DNA of 44,064 nucleotides from Flavobacteriales bacterium (GTDB taxonomy: Bacteria; Bacteroidota; Bacteroidia; Flavobacteriales_D; Crocinitomicaceae), in assembly GCA_947380375.1 (NCBI GenBank), contig CANCQX010000008.1, forward strand, positions 1-44,064. The letters are read 5' to 3'. A program made the position numbers and the translations under genes. The notes below the pieces were generated by a model that was given only the letters and a program-made list of their open reading frames with translations, made no database searches and had not been told where the DNA came from. Positions 20,201-28,180 of this stretch are shown piece after piece; positions within the stretch are counted from its first letter, which is position 1, and each line of letters opens with the position of its first letter.

Positions 20201-22012
20201 GTTAATCAACTCATTATGAAACGCCCCAGCTCCCATTGCAGGCTCTAGTAATTTCATATCCAACAAGTCCAAGGCTTGCAATTCACCAGTGTCCACCTTT
20301 TCCAAAATAGACTTGAGTGTATACTTCACCGTACATTGTGTCAGCACCTCAGGTGTATAGTAGGAGGCCGATTTTTGTCGGTCCCGTCCACTTAAACGGT
20401 ATACAAATTTTCCTTTCGGTATTACTTGGTCGTTTCCATCATCACCCTTCAATACTTCATCATTATGAAAATCATCTCTACGAGAGCGCTTCACTAATAA
20501 AGTCCCTTCTTGTGGTTTTCCTTTTGGATGCACTTCAATGTAATCTTCCTCCGCATAAAAACCACGGTATGCCAACAAACTTTCGTAAACACTTCCTAAT
20601 TGATTGATTCCAAGGTTAGCGTAGGATATTCTTCCACGGTTTTTCCCTCTCTTCTCTTTCGATAACGATAATTGGCAAATAACATCCTGCCAAATGAAAT
20701 TACGAAATTTCACTCCTTTCAAATGGTACAATTTCTTCTCACTAAAAAGCGGCGAATCGATTTTACGGATTCTGAAACTTTTGTGTTTTTGCGAAGATAA
20801 AGTTTCTCCCGATTTCAGAGTTTTAGTCTCCACTTCTGATTCACGATAACCTTCACTCAATAAATCAAACAATCGCTTCAATGAATCATGGAAGAAATAA
20901 CCATTTCTACTGTGGTCGGTAATCAATTGTGTTTGCTCTAAATCGCGCAACATTTCCAAGGAATATCCTTTTTGATACACATCATCAGAAATCGGTAGAA
21001 TATCTAAATCTGTTCTAGACTCCGCATAAAAAATAAACAACAAACGATACACCATACTCAAGCAATCGTCTTTCATTTCGCGCTCAAACGTATCATCTGT
21101 TTCGTCGAACTCTTCTTTGCTTATCTCCTTTTTGAAGTAAAGTGCTTCATTTGCTAAAGCCTCCACCGCATGGATTATCCCTTCTTTTAAATCTTTGGTT
21201 ACTTCGTACGCACTTTTGTGGCTGTCTTCTTCCAGCTGTCCCATCAATACCATATCACTATCTGGAGCAAGCATTTCTTTTGAAAGCAACAAGTAGAAAA
21301 GTGAGTAATATCTTCTGTCAATAGTACCCTCATAAAAGAGTTCTTCTAGATCAAACTGCAAGTAGGAACCTTTGAACCATTTCTCTACTTCAATCAAGAA
21401 AACAATATTACCAGCCAACAATAAAATAAATTGTGGTCTATCTTTTTGATCTATCAAGCATAATTCATTAATTGCTTTGTTAATGATAACAGGAGAGATT
21501 TTTAACTCCTCTCCAATTTCAAAAACTCTACTCCATTGACTTTTGTGATAGCGTTGTTCACTTGTTAAATGTTCCTCAGTATCGATATTGTAACGTTGTT
21601 CAAAAAGACCATCTGGCTCTTCATCCCCTTCTTTTATCAAAGGTTGCATTTCCATGATAAGTAAATGCAATTTATTCCCTCTGTATAATTTATGACGAAC
21701 AGGTAACACATCAAATTCGGAGAAATGAAATGGCTCATTGTATTGGTGATGATCACCATCGAATCCAAGTGCATTTAAAAGCAACGAATGAAACTGGTGA
21801 GTTTCAAATATCTTGTCTTTTACACGTAAACGTCCTTCAATAATCGACTGTTTGTATCGGTAGTATTTATCTTTTAAAGGGGTAATGCGTTTTTGAAGTT
21901 CTTTCTGATCTTCAACTGCATAACCTGATTTATCGTGAACCTTTTTTACAAAATCCTCATCAAAATAGTTTGAAGAGAAAAATTCGCCTGTATTATCTAT
22001 AAATTTTATCAT
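17255..22012 (-). CDS. Large N6-adenine DNA methyltransferase (PglX/DrmMI-like)
   Basis: This 1585-residue protein contains the gamma-type amino-methyltransferase motifs: SAM-binding motif I LEPAMGAGAF near residue 590, GVDINPTAIELGKLSLWL near 650, and catalytic motif IV DVIVGNPPW near 967. YYTPEVLTQ just before motif I is also typical. The ~310-residue insertion between these blocks and the ~600-residue C-terminal part, which should include the target-recognition region, are characteristic of PglX of BREX/Pgl, DrmMI of DISARM and type IIG enzymes. The N-terminal ~500 residues contain a region (~70-120) reminiscent of the degenerate nuclease part of type IIG proteins, but I see no clear catalytic triad. 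It follows the SNF2 helicase gene by 3 nt, the same order as drmD-drmMI in class 1 DISARM. Expected role: marking host DNA as self. Confidence 0.88.
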   Translation of the reverse strand: MIKFIDNTGEFFSSNYFDEDFVKKVHDKSGYAVEDQKELQKRITPLKDKYYRYKQSIIEGRLRVKDKIFETHQFHSLLLNALGFDGDHHQYNEPFHFSEFDVLPVRHKLYRGNKLHLLIMEMQPLIKEGDEEPDGLFEQRYNIDTEEHLTSEQRYHKSQWSRVFEIGEELKISPVIINKAINELCLIDQKDRPQFILLLAGNIVFLIEVEKWFKGSYLQFDLEELFYEGTIDRRYYSLFYLLLSKEMLAPDSDMVLMGQLEEDSHKSAYEVTKDLKEGIIHAVEALANEALYFKKEISKEEFDETDDTFEREMKDDCLSMVYRLLFIFYAESRTDLDILPISDDVYQKGYSLEMLRDLEQTQLITDHSRNGYFFHDSLKRLFDLLSEGYRESEVETKTLKSGETLSSQKHKSFRIRKIDSPLFSEKKLYHLKGVKFRNFIWQDVICQLSLSKEKRGKNRGRISYANLGINQLGSVYESLLAYRGFYAEEDYIEVHPKGKPQEGTLLVKRSRRDDFHNDEVLKGDDGNDQVIPKGKFVYRLSGRDRQKSASYYTPEVLTQCTVKYTLKSILEKVDTGELQALDLLDMKLLEPAMGAGAFHNELINQLSEAYLTSRQKEVKKKISPEKYREELQKVKAYIATNNTYGVDINPTAIELGKLSLWLNVIHKDMETPFFANRLAVGNAVVGAWFKVYDEKDLKKKWWEKEPTLLEFGVHKIKRKNDQIYHFLLPDKGMVPSAGISLLKSEFPTFASGVTTWKTEMLKPYNGDEIEHLKTICERIDALLEEHYQFQKELNYLTKNKNDIWGGSKQEEFQGGLSFSNYEQKEFLNDKRNRESAPYYKLKMVMDYWCSLWFWDVRKADFLPSRQQYLNDLTSILSLDLTSDTKIEQKIVSSYSQESQLTLVMEEPSVKEYAQQQIIEKTQQSDLFDNKERLQEVKLLAETHRFFHNQLEFIEVFKERGGFDVIVGNPPWLKITFEEKSLMSEKFPEVFIRKVSATKAKELQNSYFQNETQKEVYFEEYIGTDSSATFMNAFQNYPLLKGQQTNLYKCVIENSFSLISEKGFLGLLHPESVYDDPNGQRLRKEIYNRLKYHFQFKNELMLFAEIDHHNFYGAHIYSGRRSNIDFLSINNLFHPFTIDGCFVHNGSGLAGGFKIKDEKSNKMVWNIQPHNDRIVRIKDEELKLLSNFFENSEEFESAKLVNLHTQSIIYIIKKLAALKTKVEDFENIIDEGFHETNAQNDNKIERLLKSKSPIITSNELIIGGPHFFVGNPLYKTPREISKLNSDYDVISLTDIEIDFISNVNFIPDKNFNYTESDKYKLVFSQMLSITGERTIQPALFPPNTFHINTVTSITFENEPRLLELSAISSSLVIDFYVKIIGKGGFYSGSLKKLLLGINKQFVPQLFIRTLHLNCLNKHYSPLWERNFQESFKKDNWSKKDTRLKSFSGLTKEWKWETPLRNWFERRQALVEIDVITAMALGLTLEELILIYNVQFPVLQQNEDDTWYDTKGNIVFTCSKGLTGVGLDRAEWNTIKDYKEGVTYEHTIEKSELYKGKVVTYYAPFDKCDRVEDYKVAWGYFEGVFKD

Positions 22013-22015
22013 CTC

Positions 22016-24853
22016 CTATGCGTTAAAAAATACGGCCATTACTTTGATATATGCTTCTTGGTCAAGCGCCAACATGTCTTTCATAAACTGACTAGAACCA
22101 TCTGCAATGTTGTGAATTTCTTCTAACTGACGTTCTTTTTTGGTTTTAGTAAAAATGGTTTCAGTAGTTGTTTCAAAATTGATTTCCAAATTCTTCAAAG
22201 ACGCTGATCTCCAGTTCGAAAGGTGTTCTTCGTAATCAACTGACTTTTCTAACATCACATCTCCTAAGCGTTTTTGTTCTGCCAACATCCATTCATCTTG
22301 AGCATAATCAATAACTTCCGTTAATCGACTGCTTAACTCTGTGAGTTCATTGCTAGAAATATCCTCTGTATATAACTCCTTGTTCAACTCAAATCGTTCC
22401 ACAAAATCAGCAATTGAAATACATTCAATTACTTTCTTACCGTCGTGTCCAACTGCAAAAAAATCTGAAATAACAGGCTGTCCAAGATTATTAGATACTT
22501 GTCCGTGTAAAATGTACCAAGCCGTTCCTTTTTCAAATTTCCCTGAAAGTTTAGCCGCCAATGCTTGGTCTTTAGGAACACTAGCTTCCAATTTGGTCAT
22601 ATAATACTTGATAGTAGGATGCAAGTCATACAAAATTTGGAATGCAGCCCAATCACCTTTTTTCTTACGCGCTTCATCGATGGCCTTTTGAACTTTTGAT
22701 TTATCTAAAGTCAAACGAAAAGGTTCACTTACTTTTGGTTTAGATTCTGGAGGTAAATCATACAAAATAGCATCTAGTTCTTTGGTATTTAGCAATTCCA
22801 AGTATTCGTCTTCATTATCGATTGAATAATCTCTGCTTGAAATCAAACCAGCACCGTCTAAATGTTTGAATAATTCACTGTAATAACTGAAATCGTTTCG
22901 ATACACAGTAGTAACTTCTTCCATTGGCTGCTCTGTAATGGTTGCAGCAGTGTTTTCACTTTCAGTAAAAAGTGAGCTGAAATCCATTTTAGAAATATCC
23001 CCAATGAAATTTTCATCTTTATTTTCAATGGCTGAAATGACAACGGCCTCTTCCTTGTGGGAATCGTGTAATTTCATCACAGAACCGGCATCTCCTAGAG
23101 TTTTATACACTTCCTCCTCCTTCTCAGTCAATTTATTGATAATATGTAAATCTGTTTTAATGTTTTCATCTTCAGAATGAGCGACCAAATAATAGATATT
23201 CGGTGTTTCTTTTTGTCCATATCGATCAATACGTCCGTTACGTTGTTCCAAGGTAATCAAAGACCAAGGAATATCATAGTTTACCATTTGGTGGCAATAG
23301 TAATGTAAATTCACACCTTGAGAACCAGCATCGGAACACAATAAAATACGCACCTTGCTATCTTCCTTACCAAAGTCTTCAATGATTGCTTGTTGTTCAA
23401 TATCGCTATCACTTCCACTGAAGGATTGAACGACATCATCGGCAAGATCGAAATCACGTTTTAGATTTTCTTCAAGGTATTTCAGTGTTGCAATGCGCTC
23501 GGCAAAAATAACAAAACGGTCGTGAGTTTTCTTTCCCGCCCATTTCATTTCTTCCAAAGTCGCTTTCAATTTTGCGTATTTGCTGTCCTTTTTACTCGCA
23601 AGAATGGCTTTCAATAAATCTTGATGTTCCTCGAGAATATCAATACTATCTTCATATCGATCAGAGGAAGTAGCCAACTCTTTCACTTTCGCTAAACGAT
23701 TTTCTATGGATTGCAAGGCAGCAGCAGGCGAAGACATAAATGCTTTGAAAATCATCACCGAAAACAGAAAATCATCTTTTGCTTTTCCGTCTTCTTTCAA
23801 AGAACTCAACGCTTTCATTTTTAGTCCTTGCTGATACGCTAAAAAGGCTAACTCCTCTGCTGTCAAATCAGTTTTAAGTCGCACGATTTTGCGCTCCTGG
23901 AAGTTCTTTCGAACAGTTGCATCGTCAATATCATTTTTGAAACGACGCACATAGTATGGCTCAACATCGGCTTTAGAGTAATTCCCATTTTTCGGAATTG
24001 CAGTTGGCTCAATCATATTAATAATGTTAGCGAAACTCTCCTTTTTACCGTTATGAGGCGTTGCAGAAGTCAAAATAAGCGAATCACATCTGCCAGCAAG
24101 AAATTGCGCCAAATCTCCACGTTGACTGCTGTTATTAGCAACTGTATGGCATTCATCAATTACGATTACATCCCAATGTGATTTTTCAATGTAATGTCTG
24201 AATTTGGCGTTGTTCTTCAATGTATCAATGGATACAATGGTTTTATCGTAATAATCAAATGGATTCTTATTGGCCGGAAGTTGTGTTTTAATGCGAGCGA
24301 TACCCTCACTGTCCAATCGAACTAATGGAATAGCAAAACGATTCCATAATTCTTGCTGAAACTGTCCTAAAATTGACTTTAAAGCCAAAACCATAATACG
24401 TTTTCCTTTTCCTCTTTTGAGCATTTCAGCAAGGAAAATTCCAACTTCAATTGTTTTCCCCAAACCTACACCATCTGCAATCAAGAGACGTTGCTTGGGT
24501 AATTGTAGCGCTTTAAGCGTAGGAGTTAATTGATAATCAGAAAGATTAAAAGCCGCCTTATCTGCAACTGTAATTTTATCTGAAAAGATGGTCGAATTTC
24601 GAATATGCGTTTCAATATATAATTTCGTTTTGCGATAACCATTGTCTTCATCAGCAATAAAAACAGTATTTATTGGATCTACTGGCGTGATGTCATCATC
24701 TATTTTAGTGTCAAAAGTGAAACGTTTCCCTTTTACCAACTCGCTAATTCCTTCTGTTTGAAGAATATGCGTACCATCTGAATTAGCGATGATATTCGTT
24801 ATTAAAAAATCTTCTCCTCTTGTGGAAATTCGTTGGCCGGTTGTTAAATTCAT
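22016..24853 (-). CDS. SNF2/HepA-type helicase (DrmD-like)
   Basis: This 945-residue SF2 ATPase has motif I GVGLGKTIE near residue 130, DECH near 232, SATPHNG near 265, and the C-terminal lobe with SDAGSQGVNLHYY followed by QRNGRIDRYGQ near 515-545. The arrangement is that of RapA/HepA-like SNF2 translocases, not of classical unwinding helicases. In class 1 DISARM a helicase of this type (DrmD) is encoded immediately before the adenine methyltransferase, and the same order holds here. The C-terminal ~300 residues are helical with several coiled-coil-like stretches. The start ATG overlaps the stop of the upstream XRE gene by 4 nt, so translation is coupled. Probable role: a double-stranded DNA translocase that inspects or loads onto unmodified DNA. 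Confidence 0.88.
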   Translation of the reverse strand: MNLTTGQRISTRGEDFLITNIIANSDGTHILQTEGISELVKGKRFTFDTKIDDDITPVDPINTVFIADEDNGYRKTKLYIETHIRNSTIFSDKITVADKAAFNLSDYQLTPTLKALQLPKQRLLIADGVGLGKTIEVGIFLAEMLKRGKGKRIMVLALKSILGQFQQELWNRFAIPLVRLDSEGIARIKTQLPANKNPFDYYDKTIVSIDTLKNNAKFRHYIEKSHWDVIVIDECHTVANNSSQRGDLAQFLAGRCDSLILTSATPHNGKKESFANIINMIEPTAIPKNGNYSKADVEPYYVRRFKNDIDDATVRKNFQERKIVRLKTDLTAEELAFLAYQQGLKMKALSSLKEDGKAKDDFLFSVMIFKAFMSSPAAALQSIENRLAKVKELATSSDRYEDSIDILEEHQDLLKAILASKKDSKYAKLKATLEEMKWAGKKTHDRFVIFAERIATLKYLEENLKRDFDLADDVVQSFSGSDSDIEQQAIIEDFGKEDSKVRILLCSDAGSQGVNLHYYCHQMVNYDIPWSLITLEQRNGRIDRYGQKETPNIYYLVAHSEDENIKTDLHIINKLTEKEEEVYKTLGDAGSVMKLHDSHKEEAVVISAIENKDENFIGDISKMDFSSLFTESENTAATITEQPMEEVTTVYRNDFSYYSELFKHLDGAGLISSRDYSIDNEDEYLELLNTKELDAILYDLPPESKPKVSEPFRLTLDKSKVQKAIDEARKKKGDWAAFQILYDLHPTIKYYMTKLEASVPKDQALAAKLSGKFEKGTAWYILHGQVSNNLGQPVISDFFAVGHDGKKVIECISIADFVERFELNKELYTEDISSNELTELSSRLTEVIDYAQDEWMLAEQKRLGDVMLEKSVDYEEHLSNWRSASLKNLEINFETTTETIFTKTKKERQLEEIHNIADGSSQFMKDMLALDQEAYIKVMAVFFNA

Positions 24854-25053
24854 TTCAATTCCATTTTATTTGACACTAACAATTCTTTCACGTCTACCGA
24901 AAGTATTTCAGCGATTTCATAAAGTGTTTCAACTCTAGGTTGTTGTCGATTTTGCACATAGGCATTTATCATATTATAACTTTTACCTAGCTTATCTGCC
25001 AACCATCGTTGAGACCTACCTTGATTATCCAATATTTGCTTTATGCAATTCAT
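24850..25053 (-). CDS. Small XRE-type helix-turn-helix regulator
   Basis: This 67-residue protein is almost entirely one Cro/C1-type helix-turn-helix: RSQRWLADKLGKSYNMINAY is the core, followed by PRVETLYEIAEILSVD, the usual helix 4-5 pattern. It opens the minus-strand operon and shares the 4-nt ATGA overlap with the SNF2 helicase gene. Such small XRE genes commonly act as autorepressors or timing switches for restriction-modification and other costly defence operons. The 94-bp gap to the divergent reverse transcriptase contains a 14-bp palindrome that could be its operator. It may therefore control both the operon and the RT genes; that is inference. Confidence 0.85.
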   Translation of the reverse strand: MNCIKQILDNQGRSQRWLADKLGKSYNMINAYVQNRQQPRVETLYEIAEILSVDVKELLVSNKMELK

Positions 25054-25085
25054 AATTATTAAAACAATGAATGTGAAAAATACAA

Positions 25086-25099
25086 AATATAATTATATT
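25086..25099. promoter_or_regulatory. 14-bp palindrome in the divergent promoter region
   Basis: AATATAATTATATT is a perfect palindrome in the 94-bp region between the divergently transcribed XRE gene and reverse transcriptase. A dimeric XRE protein would bind such a site. The whole gap is AT-rich, so a chance palindrome is quite possible. Confidence 0.3.
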
Positions 25100-25147
25100 A
25101 AAGTGTAAATTAAATGAGATATATTATGTATTTTTCCAATCTAAATT

Positions 25148-26875
25148 TTGTTTCTGAAAAATTACTTCGACATACCAAATCTTACTATTGCCTGGGAGCG
25201 TTCTATCAGAGATAGTAATCGCGATGTAAAAGACTATGCTGGTATTGAGTTATTTGAATCAAATATTGAAAATAACCTACGTTATTTATCCGAACTTTTA
25301 ATTGCAGGTGAATATAAGCCATCAAGACCAGCGAAATTCTACGAGCCAAAAGCAACCGGAACGCAACGTGCAAAAACCATTCTTTGCATTGAAGATGCCA
25401 TTGTTTACCAATGCATTTGCGATACAATTGCTTACAGAGCATATGACACAACTGAAAAATATGAAAGATTTGTATTTGGAAGTGTTTTAAATGAAGAAGT
25501 AAAACTAGGAGTTGATATTTTGACTATTGAAAATCCTCGTTTTTACTTTTACGAATTGTGGATGTCAAAATGGAATCAATTTGCTGAATCAGTTAATGCA
25601 GAGGTTGATGACCGATCGATGACATATAAACTTGAGACCGACATCACAGGCTTTTTTGACTGTATTCCTCATAGCAAACTATTGCAACTCCTTTACAAAA
25701 AGTTTGATATTGACCCTGCCGTATTGGATTTATTTAGTGAATGTCTGAACACTTGGTCTGGTACGTCTGAATCCGCTACACCAGGAGTTGGCATTCCACA
25801 AGGCCCTCAAGCATCATTTTTTATTGCCAACGTCTATTTAGGTGATATTGATGAAAAAATGGTTAGTCGAGGCTTGAGTTACTATCGCTATATGGATGAC
25901 TTCCGTATTTATTCATCAAATGAAGATGAACTAATCGAAGTACTGGTTGAGATTGACAAATTCCTAAAATCAAACGGCCTTAGCATTAACTCCAAAAAGA
26001 CGTTAATTGAGAAGTTGGATGAGGATCGAGAAAAAGAGAAAATTGACAATGCCGATATTATGGCCTATTTGGCAATCGCTTTTGAAGAAAAAGTAGAACC
26101 AAAAATTGACAAAACTCAATCCGACACCATTGATCAAATTGATTTAACTGAACAATTTGGTGGCGCAAGTCAAGGTGACTTTTACTTCACTCGAGACTTC
26201 GAATTTTCATCAGATGAGGAGGCAAAAGAATACTTAGAAAAGGAATTTGATGTACTTGATAAATTTATTTGGAGTAAGATTAAAAAAGTAGGCGATTCTG
26301 TCGAATTTATAGATGAAGAAAGCATTACAAAGGATCTTCGAAAACATCAAAAAGATTGGCTAAAAATTGGATTTGAATATCGAAGTTTATTAACGTTATC
26401 GGAATCTTTGGAATTCAATTATAAAGCAAATCCAGCATATATAGATGTTTGGTTTCTATTATCTCGGAAATTTATAGCAAAAGCAAATCAGTTCAATTGG
26501 ATTTTAGCCAAGTACGAGGCTAATTCATCCTTAAAAGATAAACTGCTCCACCATATAGAGAAGTTTAAACTTTACGAGTGGATCCAGCACCAATTCATTG
26601 TCACTATAGCCATCAGCCAGGAATTAACGACTGAAGAACTTCGAAACTGCTTTAAAAAACTTATGGCAACAGACTCATTGTATGTAAAATTGGCTTATTA
26701 CAGACTATTGATCTTGCAGGTCGAGCCCAGTCACCAACTTTATTCCACGGTGAAGCACAGCATTGAGTTAGAAAAGAACACTTTTCTAAAAACCACATTG
26801 CTTCATTATTATCACAAGAAGAATTTAGGGCAGTTAAGTAAGTATGACATCGCCAAAACAATAGGTCTATTATGA
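25148..26875 (+). CDS. Reverse transcriptase, defence-associated (UG/DRT-like) type
   Basis: This 575-residue protein has RT motif A ETDITGFFDCI (~163-173), motif B GIPQGPQASFFIANVYL (~214-230) and catalytic motif C YRYMDDF (YMDD ~247-250). The N-terminal block ends with the RAKTILCIEDAIVYQ pattern that precedes motif A in many bacterial RTs. The C-terminal ~270 residues are helical with no maturase or HNH domain, so it is not a group II intron RT; such extensions are seen in Abi- and UG-type RTs. An in-frame TAA at 25142-25144 and the absence of an in-frame ATG nearby mean translation must begin at TTG 25148 (or ATT 25145). Its stop overlaps the next ATG by 4 nt. RTs of this kind usually block phage infection by making cDNA; the exact class cannot be set without a tree. 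Confidence 0.88.
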   Translation: MFLKNYFDIPNLTIAWERSIRDSNRDVKDYAGIELFESNIENNLRYLSELLIAGEYKPSRPAKFYEPKATGTQRAKTILCIEDAIVYQCICDTIAYRAYDTTEKYERFVFGSVLNEEVKLGVDILTIENPRFYFYELWMSKWNQFAESVNAEVDDRSMTYKLETDITGFFDCIPHSKLLQLLYKKFDIDPAVLDLFSECLNTWSGTSESATPGVGIPQGPQASFFIANVYLGDIDEKMVSRGLSYYRYMDDFRIYSSNEDELIEVLVEIDKFLKSNGLSINSKKTLIEKLDEDREKEKIDNADIMAYLAIAFEEKVEPKIDKTQSDTIDQIDLTEQFGGASQGDFYFTRDFEFSSDEEAKEYLEKEFDVLDKFIWSKIKKVGDSVEFIDEESITKDLRKHQKDWLKIGFEYRSLLTLSESLEFNYKANPAYIDVWFLLSRKFIAKANQFNWILAKYEANSSLKDKLLHHIEKFKLYEWIQHQFIVTIAISQELTTEELRNCFKKLMATDSLYVKLAYYRLLILQVEPSHQLYSTVKHSIELEKNTFLKTTLLHYYHKKNLGQLSKYDIAKTIGLL

Positions 26876-27519
26876 GTTGGAATAGGGATTATAGTCAAGA
26901 AAATAATGAGCAAGGTAGCGCTCACCAACTTCGTATGCGATCATTACTAGAAGCAGAGGAAAATCGAAAAGAAGCATTTTTAAGACCTTTAGAATTTCTA
27001 GTTGAGGACATCTGTGAATCTGAATTGAAAGTTTCGCTGATAAAGGCAATTAACCATTTTAAATACAAAGATGCCAGTGAAGAAGCAAAAGCATGCCTAA
27101 ACATACAACTTAAATGTCGCCAACTTGGTGGGTATAATCTCGTAAGCTGGCTTCAAAAAATAATTGATTGTTTCTCTGATATAATTATTGATCACATTCA
27201 ACGAAATTTGAATGAGTTAATTATAAATACACATCCAACAATAGGATATGAACTATCTGCAGATCGTGCTGCATTTACTCATCTAGAATTTGTTCACGCT
27301 CAAAATGATTTCAGATCAAAGATTGGTACGTATTTTAATGCAATCTACGAAGACTTAAACAATTCTAAACATCGTCTTAAACGTGGTGATGACAATAAAA
27401 TCCGTAAACAAAAAATCAATTTCTTTTTCTTAAAAGATCGAGATATTGAATATGCAAAATCCGCACTTTTAAACCTTCAACAAGAGTTTGCTTCTGAGAT
27501 TGCAGAATGCCAAATTTAA
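26872..27519 (+). CDS. Accessory protein translationally coupled to the reverse transcriptase
   Basis: This 215-residue protein starts inside the stop region of the RT gene (ATGA overlap), so the two are made together. It is predicted to be mostly helical and soluble, with a basic patch near the C-terminus (KHRLKRGDDNKIRKQK) that could bind nucleic acid. I recognise no domain. Several defence RT types need a partner encoded directly downstream, and this position fits. It meets the convergent membrane-peptide gene after only 6 nt. Confidence 0.78.
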   Translation: MSWNRDYSQENNEQGSAHQLRMRSLLEAEENRKEAFLRPLEFLVEDICESELKVSLIKAINHFKYKDASEEAKACLNIQLKCRQLGGYNLVSWLQKIIDCFSDIIIDHIQRNLNELIINTHPTIGYELSADRAAFTHLEFVHAQNDFRSKIGTYFNAIYEDLNNSKHRLKRGDDNKIRKQKINFFFLKDRDIEYAKSALLNLQQEFASEIAECQI

Positions 27520-27525
27520 AAGGAT

Positions 27526-27714
27526 TTATCCTGCACTCTTCTTTGCTTTGATATTTTTTTCTTCTGTAATCTTGTAAATAATCCAGATACCTAACGCAAT
27601 GCTACCAACCAAAAATACATTTTTGAACAATTTATTACTAGCCACTTTAGTCGCTTCTGGAACAAAACTATTGAATGCATTATCACTCAAATGATTAAAT
27701 TGAATATGTGCCAT
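27526..27714 (-). CDS. Small single-pass membrane protein
   Basis: From the ATG at 27714-27712 the frame gives 62 residues: a soluble N-terminus, one hydrophobic helix (NVFLVGSIALGIWIIYKI, ~34-51) and a lysine-rich tail (EEKNIKAKKSAG). The inside-positive tail suggests the C-terminus is cytoplasmic. An alternative upstream start at 27780 would overlap the previous gene by 61 nt and add a second hydrophobic segment; I prefer the internal ATG because it begins 5 nt after the upstream stop. Function unknown; small membrane proteins next to defence RTs could be effectors, but nothing here proves it. Confidence 0.6.
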   Translation of the reverse strand: MAHIQFNHLSDNAFNSFVPEATKVASNKLFKNVFLVGSIALGIWIIYKITEEKNIKAKKSAG

Positions 27715-27719
27715 TTTAA

Positions 27720-28100
27720 TTAGATTTTGTAAAAAATAAAATACTCCCCTTTCTGATAAAAACAAAAAGAGCCAAAGCAAAACATAACACCATCGTATCG
27801 ATCATCTTTTATTTTCGTTGTAGGCAAATCAAAAGGAAATGCTCTTGATATTAATTCGACTTTATGAATGATTGATTTACCTTCATTATCTGGTTTAAAT
27901 AAATCCATAACGATTCGTGTCGCTTTTCTAATTTTTAAATCCGATCCATTTGCCAACTTTCTTACCATACTCGACTTACTATTATTGTGAGCCTGCTTAC
28001 ATTTACTTTCACAATACAATTGATTCAATCGACCATAGAAATCAATACCACATAACTTAAATCCACAAACGTTTAAATATTTACCGTCCTTATATAACAT
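27720..28100 (-). CDS. Small zinc-ribbon-like protein
   Basis: The 126-residue product begins with a cysteine pattern VCGFKLCGIDFYGRLNQLYC followed by ESKCKQAHNN. That resembles the small zinc ribbons in flavobacterial proteins of the form C-CG--F-GR--Q-YC---CK---NN, with one cysteine slightly out of place. The remainder is a basic alpha/beta segment (RKLANGSDLKIRKATRIV) ending in aromatic residues. The gene is transcribed with the membrane peptide downstream (5 nt gap) and divergently from the MerR-like gene. Metal binding is likely; nucleic-acid binding is possible. No function is assigned. Confidence 0.65.
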   Translation of the reverse strand: MLYKDGKYLNVCGFKLCGIDFYGRLNQLYCESKCKQAHNNSKSSMVRKLANGSDLKIRKATRIVMDLFKPDNEGKSIIHKVELISRAFPFDLPTTKIKDDRYDGVMFCFGSFCFYQKGEYFIFYKI

Positions 28101-28168
28101 ATTATAATATTTTTTTACAAATATAAATAATATTTATTACATTTATGTAAAGTTTATTATTTTTGTAT

Positions 28169-28176
28169 TATATTTG
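28169..28176 (+). promoter_or_regulatory. Candidate -7 promoter element before the MerR-like gene
   Basis: TATATTTG matches the Bacteroidota -7 consensus TAnnTTTG, but ends only 4 nt before the ATG at 28181. If used, the transcript would be leaderless or nearly so. No convincing -33 element is seen. Confidence 0.35.
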
Positions 28177-28180
28177 AACT

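Noticed and set aside
991-25053. Calling the operon DISARM, Druantia or BREX
   Set aside because: Each shares one or two parts, but the defining companions (DrmB/DrmC as separate genes, DruA-D, PglZ/BrxC/BrxL) are missing and several genes here are foreign to all three.
25148-26875. Group II intron or retron
   Set aside because: The RT has no maturase or HNH part, and I saw no intron domain V-like structure or msr/msd-type inverted repeats in the short flanks.
27715-27780. Longer start for the small membrane protein, adding a second hydrophobic segment
   Set aside because: It overlaps the upstream gene by 61 nt; the ATG at 27714 begins just after that gene's stop.
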